Shown here in pieces: positions 17,562 through 25,870 of a stretch of DNA of 64,000 nt (positions are counted from its first letter, which is position 1; each line of letters starts with the position of its first letter). The notes beneath the pieces are model-generated. The model was not told the DNA's origin, made no database searches, and worked only from the letters and a program-made list of their open reading frames with translations. Position numbers and translations under genes: made by a program. The DNA is from JAKEFM01 sp035695825 (GTDB taxonomy: Bacteria > Planctomycetota > UBA1135 > JAKEFM01): positions 124,001-188,000 of the forward strand of contig DASRRH010000026.1 of the NCBI GenBank assembly GCA_035695825.1, written 5' to 3'.

Positions 17562-18359
17562 TCTCCCCCCATGAAGACCACCTCGCGCCGCCCCGGCCGC
17601 TCCTCCTCCGAGACGGTCCGCCTCATCGGCTACTCGAGGGTCTCGACCGACGAGCAGGCCGACAAGGGCGTGTCCCTCGCCGCGCAGCGAGACCGCCTCT
17701 CCGCGTTCGCCGCCGCTCACGGGTACAGCCTCCTCCGCGTCGAGGAGGACGCGGGCGTGTCCGGCAAGCTCTCGCCCGCGCGCCGTCCTGCGATGGCTCG
17801 GGCTCTCGCGGCGATCCGGGCGGGCGAAGCGGACGGGCTCGTTTCCCTCAAGCTCGACCGGCTCTCCCGCTCGACGCGCGACACGCTCTCCCTCGTGGAG
17901 GACGCGGAACGGGCCGGGTGGCGCCTTCTCTCCGTCTCCGAGGCCCTCGACACGGGGAGCGCCGCGGGGCGCATGGTCGTTACGATCCTCGCCGCCCTCG
18001 CGCAGATGGAGCGCGAGCAGATCGGCGAGCGGACCGTCTTCGGGATGGCGCAGATCGCCCGCGAGGGGCGTGCGCGCTCCTACCGCCTCCCGTTCGGCTT
18101 CCGCGTCGAGGGGTCGGATTCGCCGACCCTCGCCGCCGGCAACCGCGCGCCGCTCGTGGAGGACGCGCAGGAACAGACGATCCTCTCTCGCATGCTCGCG
18201 CTCGCGACCGAGGGGCTCGGCGCGCGTCGGATCGCGAAGGCGCTCGACGGGGAGGGCGTGAAGAATCCCCGCACGGGGCGATCGTGGCGGCCGAGTCTCG
18301 TGGCGAAGATCCTCGCGACGGCGAACCGCCGCGCGGCAGCGCTCTCCGGGAAGAACTGA
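17532..18359 (+). CDS. Serine recombinase (resolvase/invertase family)
   Basis: A site-specific recombinase of up to 275 residues. The resolvase catalytic domain begins VRLIGYSRVSTDEQ, with the nucleophilic Ser (S38 from the first start), and continues with LDRLSRSTRD and MEREQIGERT. A C-terminal HTH-containing piece (EGLGARRIAKALDGEGVKNP, later WRPSLVAKIL) follows. Two starts are possible. A TTG at 17532 touches the previous stop and has GGGGAGAAG upstream. An ATG at 17571 lies after the palindrome and lacks a ribosome site. It precedes the integrase by 10 bp. Its job next to a tyrosine integrase may be multimer resolution of the replicating circle. Confidence 0.85.
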   Translation: MYPMGTLGIQSPPMKTTSRRPGRSSSETVRLIGYSRVSTDEQADKGVSLAAQRDRLSAFAAAHGYSLLRVEEDAGVSGKLSPARRPAMARALAAIRAGEADGLVSLKLDRLSRSTRDTLSLVEDAERAGWRLLSVSEALDTGSAAGRMVVTILAALAQMEREQIGERTVFGMAQIAREGRARSYRLPFGFRVEGSDSPTLAAGNRAPLVEDAQEQTILSRMLALATEGLGARRIAKALDGEGVKNPRTGRSWRPSLVAKILATANRRAAALSGKN

Positions 18360-18369
18360 AAGGACTTCC

Positions 18370-20115
18370 ATGTACCTCTTTCAGCCAGGCTGGAGCGAAC
18401 GGGACCCCGCGACCGGGGAGCGGACGCGGCACCGCGCGCGGACGTGGTGGCTCCGCTTCTACATCGGGGGCCAGCGTCGTGAACTCCCTCTCCGCGTGCG
18501 CGACCGCCGCGCGGCGGAGTTGAAGGCCGCCGAGATCGTCCGCGCCGCGGAGATGCGGAGCGTGGGGGTCGCGGACCCATTCGAGGAGCACCGGGCCCGC
18601 CCCCTCGCCGAGCACGTCGCGGACTTCGAGACGACGCTCGGGGCGCGCGGGGTGACCGGGAAGCACGCGAAGGACCGGCTCAGGTGTCTCCGCGCGTACA
18701 TCTCCGCGGCCGGGGAGGAGGTTCTCGCGGATCTGGAGGCGGCTCGCGCGAGCGCGTGGCTCTCGGACCTCCGCGCGGGGGGCCTCTCGGCCCGCTCCGT
18801 CAACAAGCGGTTCCAGGCCCTCCGGCAGTTCGGTCGGTGGCTGCTCCGTTCCCGCCGGGTCGCGTTCGATCCTTTCGAGGGAATCGTCGCCCTGAACGAG
18901 CGGACGGATCGAAAGTACGTTCGCCGCGCCCTCTCGCCCGCGGAGCTGGCTGCGTTGACCGAGGCGGCCCGCCGGAGGCCCCGAGAAGAGGCGAAGCGAG
19001 ACCGCACGAGGGTCGGGGTCTCTCCGGAGGAGGAGACGCGCCTGCGGGCCCGCGGCGAGGCGCGCGCCCTGCTCTACGCCTTCGCCGCAGGCACGGGGCT
19101 CCGGCGCGGAGAACTCTCCCGGCTCCGGTGGGGGGACCTGGACCTCGACGGGGGCGAAGTGAGAATCCCCGCCGCCTCGGCGAAGTCACGCCGGGACCAG
19201 AGCGTGCCGCTGCGTGCGGACCTCCTCGCGACGCTCAAGAGCAAGCGGGCGGGGCTCCCCTCAGTTGCCGGCACGGACCTAGTGTTCCCGGGGGTCGTGT
19301 TCCCGAGTGTCCGCACCCTCCAGCGTGACCTCCTGGCCGCAGGAATCGCCCGGGAGGACGAGTCCGGGCGCGTGGTGGACTTCCACTCCCTCCGCGTCAC
19401 GTTCGTCTCGAGCCTCGCGGCCGCCGGGGTCCATCCCCGCACCGCGCAGGCCCTCGCCCGCCACTCCTCGGTCGAACTCACGATGCGGGTCTACACCGAC
19501 CTCTCGCGGCTGGACCTCCGCGGCGCCGTCGAGAAGGTCCCGCCCGCTCTACCCCCGGAGACGGTTTCGAGCGAGTCCCCGCCTTCCCCCGTGGCTTCCC
19601 CCGCGGCGCGTCTTTTCGCTGCTCCCGGCTGCGTTTCCGTGCTCGGAACGGGGATCGCGAGCGAGAAGCCCGGAACGCTCGTAACCGACGCAGCGAGCGG
19701 CAGGAAGATGCATTCGCGCGCAGCGATCTGTGGTAGCGGCGGGGGGATTCGAACCCTCGACGCGCGGCTTATGAAGCCGCTGCTCTGGCCAGCTGAGCTA
19801 CGCCGCCTCGATGAGGGGGGGGATGGTGCGTGCCCGGGCGCGCCGCGTCAATCGAGGGCGCGGCGAACCGGACCTCGGAAGGCGCGCGTCCCGCACCAGG
19901 CAGCCGCGACCTTGACCGCGTCGGCCGGAAGGAAGGGGAGGAACCCCGCGGTCGCCGCGGTCGCAAGCGCCGTCCCCGTGATCGCCGCGAGCCAGATCGT
20001 GCCGACGGCGAGGACGAGGAGGGAGGCGCCCGCCATCGCGAGGGCGAGGGTCCTTCCCGACCGGGCCGCCGCCGCCCCGACGATCGCCGCCGCGGGGATC
20101 CAGGCGAGAAGGTAG
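18370..20115 (+). CDS. Tyrosine recombinase (integrase) running through tRNA-Met
   Basis: An intact integrase. The core-binding domain spans residues 75-165 and the catalytic domain 185-390, with all catalytic residues in place: R245 (TGLRRGEL), K272, H339 and R342 (FHSLR), H365 (LARHSS) and Y375 (MRVYTDL). A 13-residue insertion rich in charge (near 205-225) precedes the arginine box. AAAGGA lies five bases before the ATG. The frame has no stop at the element end. It continues across the antisense strand of tRNA-Met (GGGIRTLDARLMKPLLWPAE) and into the bioY region to 20115. The functional protein needs only about 400 residues; the last 170 or so are host-derived and differ from what the excised circle would encode. 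Confidence 0.85.
   Translation: MYLFQPGWSERDPATGERTRHRARTWWLRFYIGGQRRELPLRVRDRRAAELKAAEIVRAAEMRSVGVADPFEEHRARPLAEHVADFETTLGARGVTGKHAKDRLRCLRAYISAAGEEVLADLEAARASAWLSDLRAGGLSARSVNKRFQALRQFGRWLLRSRRVAFDPFEGIVALNERTDRKYVRRALSPAELAALTEAARRRPREEAKRDRTRVGVSPEEETRLRARGEARALLYAFAAGTGLRRGELSRLRWGDLDLDGGEVRIPAASAKSRRDQSVPLRADLLATLKSKRAGLPSVAGTDLVFPGVVFPSVRTLQRDLLAAGIAREDESGRVVDFHSLRVTFVSSLAAAGVHPRTAQALARHSSVELTMRVYTDLSRLDLRGAVEKVPPALPPETVSSESPPSPVASPAARLFAAPGCVSVLGTGIASEKPGTLVTDAASGRKMHSRAAICGSGGGIRTLDARLMKPLLWPAELRRLDEGGDGACPGAPRQSRARRTGPRKARVPHQAAATLTASAGRKGRNPAVAAVASAVPVIAASQIVPTARTRREAPAIARARVLPDRAAAAPTIAAAGIQARR
19731..19807 (-). tRNA. tRNA-Met(CAT)
   Basis: A full 77-nt cloverleaf with encoded CCA. 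The acceptor strand is GGCGGCG, the D-arm GCTC/GAGC, and the anticodon arm GCGGC-TTCATAA-GCCGC with anticodon CAT. The T-loop is TTCGAAT. CAT could also be a lysidine-modified Ile tRNA, but the body looks like elongator Met. The 5' half pairs perfectly. The 3' half has an A-C mismatch in the T-stem (GAGGG with CCCCC) and a G-U pair closing the acceptor (CGCCGCT). Both deviations lie in the part that an integrating element would replace. Confidence 0.9.
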
Positions 20116-20417
20116 CCCCCGGTGGGCCCGAGCGAGTAGGCGAGGCCTGCCGCGCCTCCCTGGAAGAGGGGCAGCCCCGCGGCGCCTCCAGCCCAGAGAA
20201 GCGTCGGCGCCGCCGCTCCGCGGCCGGGGCCGAGGAGCGCCGCCGCGAAGAAGAGGACGAAGGTCTGGAGCGTCGCCGGGACGGGCGTCCAGGGGAGCGG
20301 GATCCTGAGCTGCCCTGCGAGCGCGAGGGCGCCGGTCGCGGCGAGGACGGCCGCGGCGGATCGGACTCCGCTCCGAGAGCGCGTGGTCGGGAATGAGGGG
20401 GCGTGGATCGTCGTCAT
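19848..20417 (-). CDS. bioY: BioY, biotin transporter substrate-binding component
   Basis: A 189-residue membrane protein with six hydrophobic helices. The BioY family is recognised from LRIPLPWTPVPATLQTFVLF near the N-terminus, followed by the AxLLGPxxGxxAxxLYLxxGxxGLPxF-type segment (GAAGLPLFQGGAAGLAYSLG) and PTGGYLLAW, which form the biotin-binding S-component of ECF transporters. The ATG at 20417 gives a 30-residue tail before the first helix. No bioM/bioN energising genes are adjacent, so it either works alone or with a shared ECF module. It is the first host gene beyond the integrative element. Confidence 0.92.
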   Translation of the reverse strand: MTTIHAPSFPTTRSRSGVRSAAAVLAATGALALAGQLRIPLPWTPVPATLQTFVLFFAAALLGPGRGAAAPTLLWAGGAAGLPLFQGGAAGLAYSLGPTGGYLLAWIPAAAIVGAAAARSGRTLALAMAGASLLVLAVGTIWLAAITGTALATAATAGFLPFLPADAVKVAAAWCGTRAFRGPVRRALD

Positions 20418-20516
20418 GGGGTGGCTCGGGGGCGCAAGCCTACGGAGCGCGGACTTTCGCGCAACGGGAAGGTCCAGTAGGCAGGGGGCAAGACGCGGGT
20501 AGAAGATCGATCGACG

Positions 20517-23500
20517 ATGGTCGTCGAGGACGCTCGCCGGACCCGCTCCGGCCTCTTGCAGGTCGTTCTCCTCGTCGCGCTCGCCGGCATCCTCGCAACC
20601 CTGTTCCTCGAGGGGGGGCCGAGAGCCGCGCGCGACGCGCCCTCGACCGATCCCCGCCTCGCGGCGGGGCGGGCTGCGGAGCCGAGCACCTCCGTTCCCG
20701 CATCCACGTTGGGACCGTCGCCGAAGGAGGAGAGCCGAGAAGAGATCGGCTCCGTTCCGGGATCCGTCCGTCCGGGGGCGCACCTCGACGCCGTCGTCCG
20801 CGGCCGGCTCCTCACGCGGGACGGGAGCCCGCCTCCCGCGGACGCCCTCGTCTCGATCGACACGGGCGATCCCGAGATCGACTTCCCGGAGGTCGCGAAG
20901 CGCCTCGGCGGGAAGAGGGCGATCGCCGAGGCCTCGTTCGGATCGGGATGCGACGTTTTTCGGGCGCAGACCGCCGGGCTCCTCCGCGCGCTGTCCGAGC
21001 GCGCGGCGGCGGACGGCACCTTCTCGATCCGGGTCCCGTCCCAACTTCCGAAGTTCGCCGTCGAGGTCGAGGCCGACTTCGCGTTCGCGGAGCCGGTGGA
21101 GCGTCACTCCCTGAACTCCCCCGACGTCGATCCGATGCTCACGGTGTTCGTCGAGCCGGGCGGAAAGCTCGAGGGGGCTGTGCGGGGGCCGGACGGTCGG
21201 CCCGTCGCCGGAGCGCTCCTCTTGTGCAGGGGAGAGTCCGACCGGAGCGCGCGCTCGGTCGCCGGTCGCACGGACGCCGCGGGCGCGTTCTCCCTGCGAG
21301 GCCTCCTCCCGGGCCGGTACTGCGTCGTCGCCTTCCGCGAAGGTTTCGCCTCGGCGATCCGCAGGGAGATCGAGGTTTCCGCCCGGGAGACGATTCGCGC
21401 CGACTTCGGGCTCGGAGCCCCCTCATCCGTGACGGGTCGGGTCGTCGACCGGGCCGGAGAGGGCGTGGCGGCCGCTCGCGTCCGCGCGTACCCGATCCTC
21501 GACTTCGCCGGGGCGCCAAGCCTCGCCTTCTCGCCGTACGGGTGCGCCCTCGCGGACCGGGAGGGGTTCTTCCGGGTCGAATCGCTCGGCGCGGGAGGGC
21601 ACCGCGTCTCGGCGGAGGCCCCGGGCTTCGGCTCTCCCGGATCTCTCCAGCTCCAAGTCCCTGCAGGGGGAACCATCGATGGGGTGGAACTGGTCCTCGA
21701 CGCGGGGAGGGCTCTCGCCGGGAAGGTGATGGACCGCGAGGGGTCGCCCCTCCCGGACGCGAGCGTGACCGCGGAACTCGACCTCTCCGCGTTTGCGCGG
21801 AGGACCGGGGAACGGCGGATGCTCGCCTCGCGCCAATCCGTGCGGACGTCGGCCGACGGGTCCTTCCGGATGGGAGGATTCGGCGACGGCCCGTTCGTGG
21901 TCGAGGCCTCCCACCCCGAGCATGGGTCGATCCGGATCGAGGGCGTCGAGCCGGGCCGGGAGGACCTGGAGATCCGGCTGCCGGGTCGATCCGGAATCGC
22001 CGGGACCGTCCGCGATGCGGAGAGTGGCGCGCCGGTGCAGGTCTTCTCGGTCGACGTCGCCGAGGTCGAGCCGTGGAGAGCGATGGACGGCCGGCGTCCG
22101 GTTCGGATGCCGTCGCGCGCCTTCGATTCCCCGGAAGGCACCTTCGAGCTCCTCGACATCCCCCCTTCCCCGATCGTGCTCAGCGTCACGGCGAGCGGGT
22201 TCGTCGAGGAGCGCATTCCGGAGATGGAGGTGAAGCCCGGGGAGGTTCGGCTCGACGTCGAGGTCCGGCTCCGCCGGGAGAACTTCGTCGAGGGGACGGT
22301 CCTCGAGGCGGGGACGGGGACGCCCGTGTCCGGAGCCGAGGTGTACTGGTGGGCGGCGAGGGAGGGTCCGACGATCGACGTGCCCCACGGAAAGGGCTTC
22401 TCCTGCCCGGATGGCTCCTTCCTCTTCCATGGGGTGCCGCCCGGAAACGTGAAGCTCCAGAGTCTGCACCGGGACTTCCGGCCGGCGACGCTCGAGTCGA
22501 TCGAGGTCCGGGCCGGGGAGGGGACGAAGGGGATCACGCTGTCGATGTTCCGCGGCGGCACGATCGAGGGGGTGGCCGTCGCGCCGGACGGGTTCTCGTA
22601 CGCGGGCGCCGACGTCCGCGCGAGCGGCGCGAGTGGGTTGAAGGAGACGAAGGTCGAGTCGCAGGGGTTCTTCCGGATCGCCGGCCTGCGGCCGGGGAAG
22701 TACACGGTGTCGGTCGGGCCCTCCCGTGGCTCCGCGCTCCGGGTGAACGAGTACGGCGAGCGGACACTGCGCGCGATCGCGGTCGTCGAGGAGGGGAAGG
22801 TCACGACGGTCCAGTTCGCCGAGAGCGTGAGAGGGCCCTGCACGGTGAGGGGGCGTCTGCGCCGAGGAGAGAAGGTGGTGGCCGGGGCCGGGGTCTCCCT
22901 CGTGCCGGACTTCGTCAGCCGGAGCGAGGAAGCGCGGCTCGTGCACGGGGGGAGGTGGTGGACGCGCTCCAGCGCCGACGGTTCCTTCGAGATCCCGCAT
23001 GCGCCCTCGGGGGAGGCCACCCTCGAGATCTCTTCGTACTCCCGGTACGCCGTTCCCGTCCGCGTCCCGGACTCTCCCGAGCTGGTCCTCGACCTCCGGA
23101 TCCCGGCGGGGAGGATCGAGGGTCGCGTCCTACGCGCCTCTGACCTCTCGCCCCTCCCCGGCGCCTCCCTGGGGGTGTCCGCGGGCGGATCGCGCGGAGA
23201 ACGGGTCGGGTGGGCGACGACCACTCGCGAGGGAAGGTACGAAGTTCCCGACCTTCTCCCCGGGAAGTACGCCGTCGCCGTCGATTTTCCTGCGGAGAGA
23301 AGCCCCGAGCACGCCGACCTCGCGCCGGAGGAGCGCCACGCCGTCGAGGTCGTCGACGGAGAGGCCACACCGGTCGACTTCCTGCTGCGGGCCGGAGGCA
23401 CCGCGCGCGTCCTCGTCCGCGACCCGGACGGGCGTCCGCTCGCCGGCGTCCCGGTCGTTCTCGCGGACCCGGGGTCCGGGGAGGCGCCCACCTCTGCTTC

Positions 23501-23951
23501 GATGATGGGGAAGACGGGCGGCGACGGCGTCGCTCTCCTCAAGGGAGTCCCGCCGGGGAAGTACGCGGTCCGGGCGAGCCACTCGGCCCACGCCGCGCCG
23601 ACGTCCGAGGAGCGGGTCGTCCGCGAGGGGGAGGAGGTCGAGTTCCAGGTCGACCTGAGGCGCGGAAGAGCGCTGTACATCGCCTGCGCCGGGGCGGACG
23701 GGAGCCGGGTCGACCAGCCGGAGATCCGCCTCTTCGACGCGCGGGGAATCCCGATCTGGCCCTCCCTCCAGGAAGGGGGAGGGCCCGAGTCGAAGTTCGC
23801 CCGCACGTGGTGGTTCGTCCTCTGCCCGGGCGAGTACTCGGTCGAGGCGAAGGGGAAGGGCTACCGCGACCGAGTCGATTCCCTCCGGGTCGACCCGGAG
23901 GGTCCGCGTGAGGTCACCGTGCGGTTGGAGAGGGAGGACAGTCCGAAGTAG
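20517..23951 (+). CDS. Large anchored protein with carboxypeptidase-regulatory-like repeats
   Basis: A 1144-residue protein. An N-terminal membrane segment (LLQVVLLVALAGILATLFL) anchors it or acts as an uncleaved signal. The remainder contains about ten carboxypeptidase-regulatory-like (transthyretin-like) beta-sandwich repeats, each starting as IxGxVxDxxGxPxxGAxV, for example LEGAVRGPDGRPVAGALLL, VTGRVVDRAGEGVAAARV and ARVLVRDPDGRPLAGVPVVL. Each ends with a PGKYxVxV strand. Arrays of this type are usually extracytoplasmic and may bind carbohydrate or protein. It ends two bases before the convergent gene's stop. No catalytic domain is seen. Confidence 0.85.
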   Translation: MVVEDARRTRSGLLQVVLLVALAGILATLFLEGGPRAARDAPSTDPRLAAGRAAEPSTSVPASTLGPSPKEESREEIGSVPGSVRPGAHLDAVVRGRLLTRDGSPPPADALVSIDTGDPEIDFPEVAKRLGGKRAIAEASFGSGCDVFRAQTAGLLRALSERAAADGTFSIRVPSQLPKFAVEVEADFAFAEPVERHSLNSPDVDPMLTVFVEPGGKLEGAVRGPDGRPVAGALLLCRGESDRSARSVAGRTDAAGAFSLRGLLPGRYCVVAFREGFASAIRREIEVSARETIRADFGLGAPSSVTGRVVDRAGEGVAAARVRAYPILDFAGAPSLAFSPYGCALADREGFFRVESLGAGGHRVSAEAPGFGSPGSLQLQVPAGGTIDGVELVLDAGRALAGKVMDREGSPLPDASVTAELDLSAFARRTGERRMLASRQSVRTSADGSFRMGGFGDGPFVVEASHPEHGSIRIEGVEPGREDLEIRLPGRSGIAGTVRDAESGAPVQVFSVDVAEVEPWRAMDGRRPVRMPSRAFDSPEGTFELLDIPPSPIVLSVTASGFVEERIPEMEVKPGEVRLDVEVRLRRENFVEGTVLEAGTGTPVSGAEVYWWAAREGPTIDVPHGKGFSCPDGSFLFHGVPPGNVKLQSLHRDFRPATLESIEVRAGEGTKGITLSMFRGGTIEGVAVAPDGFSYAGADVRASGASGLKETKVESQGFFRIAGLRPGKYTVSVGPSRGSALRVNEYGERTLRAIAVVEEGKVTTVQFAESVRGPCTVRGRLRRGEKVVAGAGVSLVPDFVSRSEEARLVHGGRWWTRSSADGSFEIPHAPSGEATLEISSYSRYAVPVRVPDSPELVLDLRIPAGRIEGRVLRASDLSPLPGASLGVSAGGSRGERVGWATTTREGRYEVPDLLPGKYAVAVDFPAERSPEHADLAPEERHAVEVVDGEATPVDFLLRAGGTARVLVRDPDGRPLAGVPVVLADPGSGEAPTSASMMGKTGGDGVALLKGVPPGKYAVRASHSAHAAPTSEERVVREGEEVEFQVDLRRGRALYIACAGADGSRVDQPEIRLFDARGIPIWPSLQEGGGPESKFARTWWFVLCPGEYSVEAKGKGYRDRVDSLRVDPEGPREVTVRLEREDSPK

Positions 23952-23953
23952 GG

Positions 23954-25870
23954 CTACGCGGCGTCGCGTCCCGGGCGGGCGAAGAGGCGGAACGCGGCGA
24001 ACGCGCCGAGGGCCGAGGCGACGAGGAAGCGCGGGTCGAGGAGGAGGTAGGAGACCGCCTCGCCGGCGAACAGGACGAGCGCGTTGTGGCCCGCGTGGAG
24101 GAGGACGGCGGGCCAGAGAGAACCCGCGCGAAGGGTCAGGGCGGCGAGGAGCGCTCCGAGCGCCGCCTGGGGGACGAGGCGGTGGATCTCGAAGTGGAAG
24201 GCCCCGAAGAGGAGGGAGGAGATCGCGACGGCTTTGGCCGCGGGGAGGTCCCTGCGCAGCCCCCGGAGGATCGCGCCGCGGAAGAGGAGCTCCTCGCAGA
24301 GGCCGGGGGACGCGGCGAAGAGGAGGAGGGCGAGGGACGGCGAGATCGTGTCGAGGGACATCTTCTCCGCCATCTCGCGGAGCAGGCTCTCCGGAGTCGG
24401 TAGGAATCGCTCTTGGAGGCGGAGGAGGAGTCCCGAGATCGCTCCCGCCGCGGGGACGAGGGCGGCCGCGGCGAGGACATGCGCGGGCCGGAGCGCCGAG
24501 AGTCGGAACGCCTCCCGGGGCGGGAGTCCCGACGCGCGCGCGACCAGGAACGCGCAGGGGAGGACGATCCCGTAGAGCGTGGCGAGGAGCCCTCCGATCG
24601 GATCGCGGGCCTGGGCCGGGAAACCGAGGTAGAAGACGAGGAGGAACGTCGCGGCTGTCGCCCCGAGGGTGCGCCGGGAGTGGAGGTGCGCCCGGGAGGC
24701 CTCCGCCTCCGGAGGCTCGTCGCGGAGGATCCGCTCGGCGTCGAGGAGGCGTCCCGTCCTGCGGACGAGCAGGGCCGCGTAGACCGTGGCGCTCGCCCCC
24801 GCGAGCGCGACGGGGAGGAGGGGGGCGCCCCCCTTCAGCACTTCTCGGATCGCGAGCGCCGTCCCCCCGATCGGGACGAGGGCGAGGAGCGGCGTGAGCT
24901 CGATCCCGGGGAGGAAGGCCGCGAGCCCCGGCACCATGCAGGCAAGCGACAGGGGGAGCACGTAGTTCTGCCCCTCCCGGAACGTGCGCGCGCGGGCGCT
25001 GACCTCGGCGAGGAGCCCCGCGAGGAAGGCGGCCGTCGGGACGAGGAGGAGGAAGGCCCCGGCGAGCGCGGAGAGGGAGACACTGTGGCTCGCGCCTCCG
25101 GCCCCTCCGAGGGCCACTGTCGCGCCGAGGCTCGCGACGTTCGTGACCGCCGCGGCGAGGGAGGCGGCGAGGATCGCGAGGAACTTCCCCGTGGCGAGGT
25201 CGGAGGGCGCCACGGGATGGACGAGGAGCGTCTCGAGGGTCCCCCGTTCCCGCTCCGCCGCGAATGCCTCGAGCGCGGCGACCGATCCGGCCGAGATCGT
25301 GACGAGGACGAGGACGAGGGGGAGGAGGCGGCCGAGGAGGGCCCCCCCCGCCCGCTCGGGGAGGGCGGCGTCGACCGCCTCGAACCGGAAGGCCGCCGCG
25401 GGGTCGGGGAGCACGCCCCATGTCTCCAGGCGGGTGCGTCGGGCCTCCTCGCGCCAATCCTCGAGCGCGCGGCCGACGCGGGCGGCGGCCTCCGCCGAGA
25501 GGTCGGAGTTGCTACGGAATCGGACGACCGCCTCCGGCGCGGGCACCGCGGGGCTCGACTCGACGATCGCGTGGACGCGCCCCTCCGCGAGGTCCGAGGG
25601 CTCGAAGGAGCCCGAGAGGACGCGGCAGGGGCGGCGGCGCAGGAGACCCTCGATGGCGAAGCGGATCCGCTCCGCCCCGGGCCCGAATCCGACGACGACC
25701 TCCCGGTTCTCGAGGGATTTCTCCGCCGCCTTCCGGAAGTGCGCCGTCCCGAAGAAGAGGGCGGGGTAGAGGAGGGCGGGGAGGAAGAGGGAGGCGAAGA
25801 GCGCGCGGCGGTCGCGCAGCAGGTCGCGCGCCTCGCGGAGGAAGACGAGGCGGACGTCGCCCAGGTTCAC
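23954..25870 (-). CDS. ABC-2 permease fused to CPBP intramembrane protease
   Basis: A 638-residue fusion. Residues 1-390 form a NatB/ABC2_membrane_3-type permease: a first helix at FASLFLPALLYPALFF, a large periplasmic loop, then five helices. The segment TFREGQNYVLPLSL is shared with the upstream permease. Residues 430-638 form a CPBP (CAAX protease/bacteriocin-processing) domain with CEELLFRG at about 523, FGAFHFEIH at about 560 and HAGHNALV at about 593, holding the glutamate and histidine residues of the family active site. The GTG start overlaps the ATPase stop (GTGA). The fusion suggests that export and membrane proteolysis are linked here; the substrate is unknown. Confidence 0.88.
   Translation of the reverse strand: MNLGDVRLVFLREARDLLRDRRALFASLFLPALLYPALFFGTAHFRKAAEKSLENREVVVGFGPGAERIRFAIEGLLRRRPCRVLSGSFEPSDLAEGRVHAIVESSPAVPAPEAVVRFRSNSDLSAEAAARVGRALEDWREEARRTRLETWGVLPDPAAAFRFEAVDAALPERAGGALLGRLLPLVLVLVTISAGSVAALEAFAAERERGTLETLLVHPVAPSDLATGKFLAILAASLAAAVTNVASLGATVALGGAGGASHSVSLSALAGAFLLLVPTAAFLAGLLAEVSARARTFREGQNYVLPLSLACMVPGLAAFLPGIELTPLLALVPIGGTALAIREVLKGGAPLLPVALAGASATVYAALLVRRTGRLLDAERILRDEPPEAEASRAHLHSRRTLGATAATFLLVFYLGFPAQARDPIGGLLATLYGIVLPCAFLVARASGLPPREAFRLSALRPAHVLAAAALVPAAGAISGLLLRLQERFLPTPESLLREMAEKMSLDTISPSLALLLFAASPGLCEELLFRGAILRGLRRDLPAAKAVAISSLLFGAFHFEIHRLVPQAALGALLAALTLRAGSLWPAVLLHAGHNALVLFAGEAVSYLLLDPRFLVASALGAFAAFRLFARPGRDAA

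Larger units (their letters stand above)
13984..19770. mobile_element. Integrative element at tRNA-Met (visible part)
   Basis: A compact co-oriented gene block (two excisionase-like HTH genes, primase/DUF3987 protein, small gene, serine recombinase, tyrosine integrase) ends at the 3' end of tRNA-Met(CAT), the usual integration target of tyrosine recombinases. The last genes are tightly packed or overlapping. The right attachment site must lie in the tRNA 3' half. I could not find a second copy of the tRNA 3' end to the left, so the left end is not defined; the prohead-protease-like gene and the FG-GAP region may also belong to it. Confidence 0.6.

Noticed and set aside
1..19000. A left copy (attL) of the tRNA-Met 3' end
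   Set aside because: I looked for the T-arm/acceptor sequence (ATTCGAACCC and TAGCGGCGG) to the left and found none, so the left end of the element remains undefined.
19560..20115. Last 180 residues of the integrase frame as a functional domain
   Set aside because: The segment is the antisense translation of tRNA-Met and of bioY DNA; the phrase IRTLDARLMKPLLWPAE is a well-known translated-tRNA artefact.
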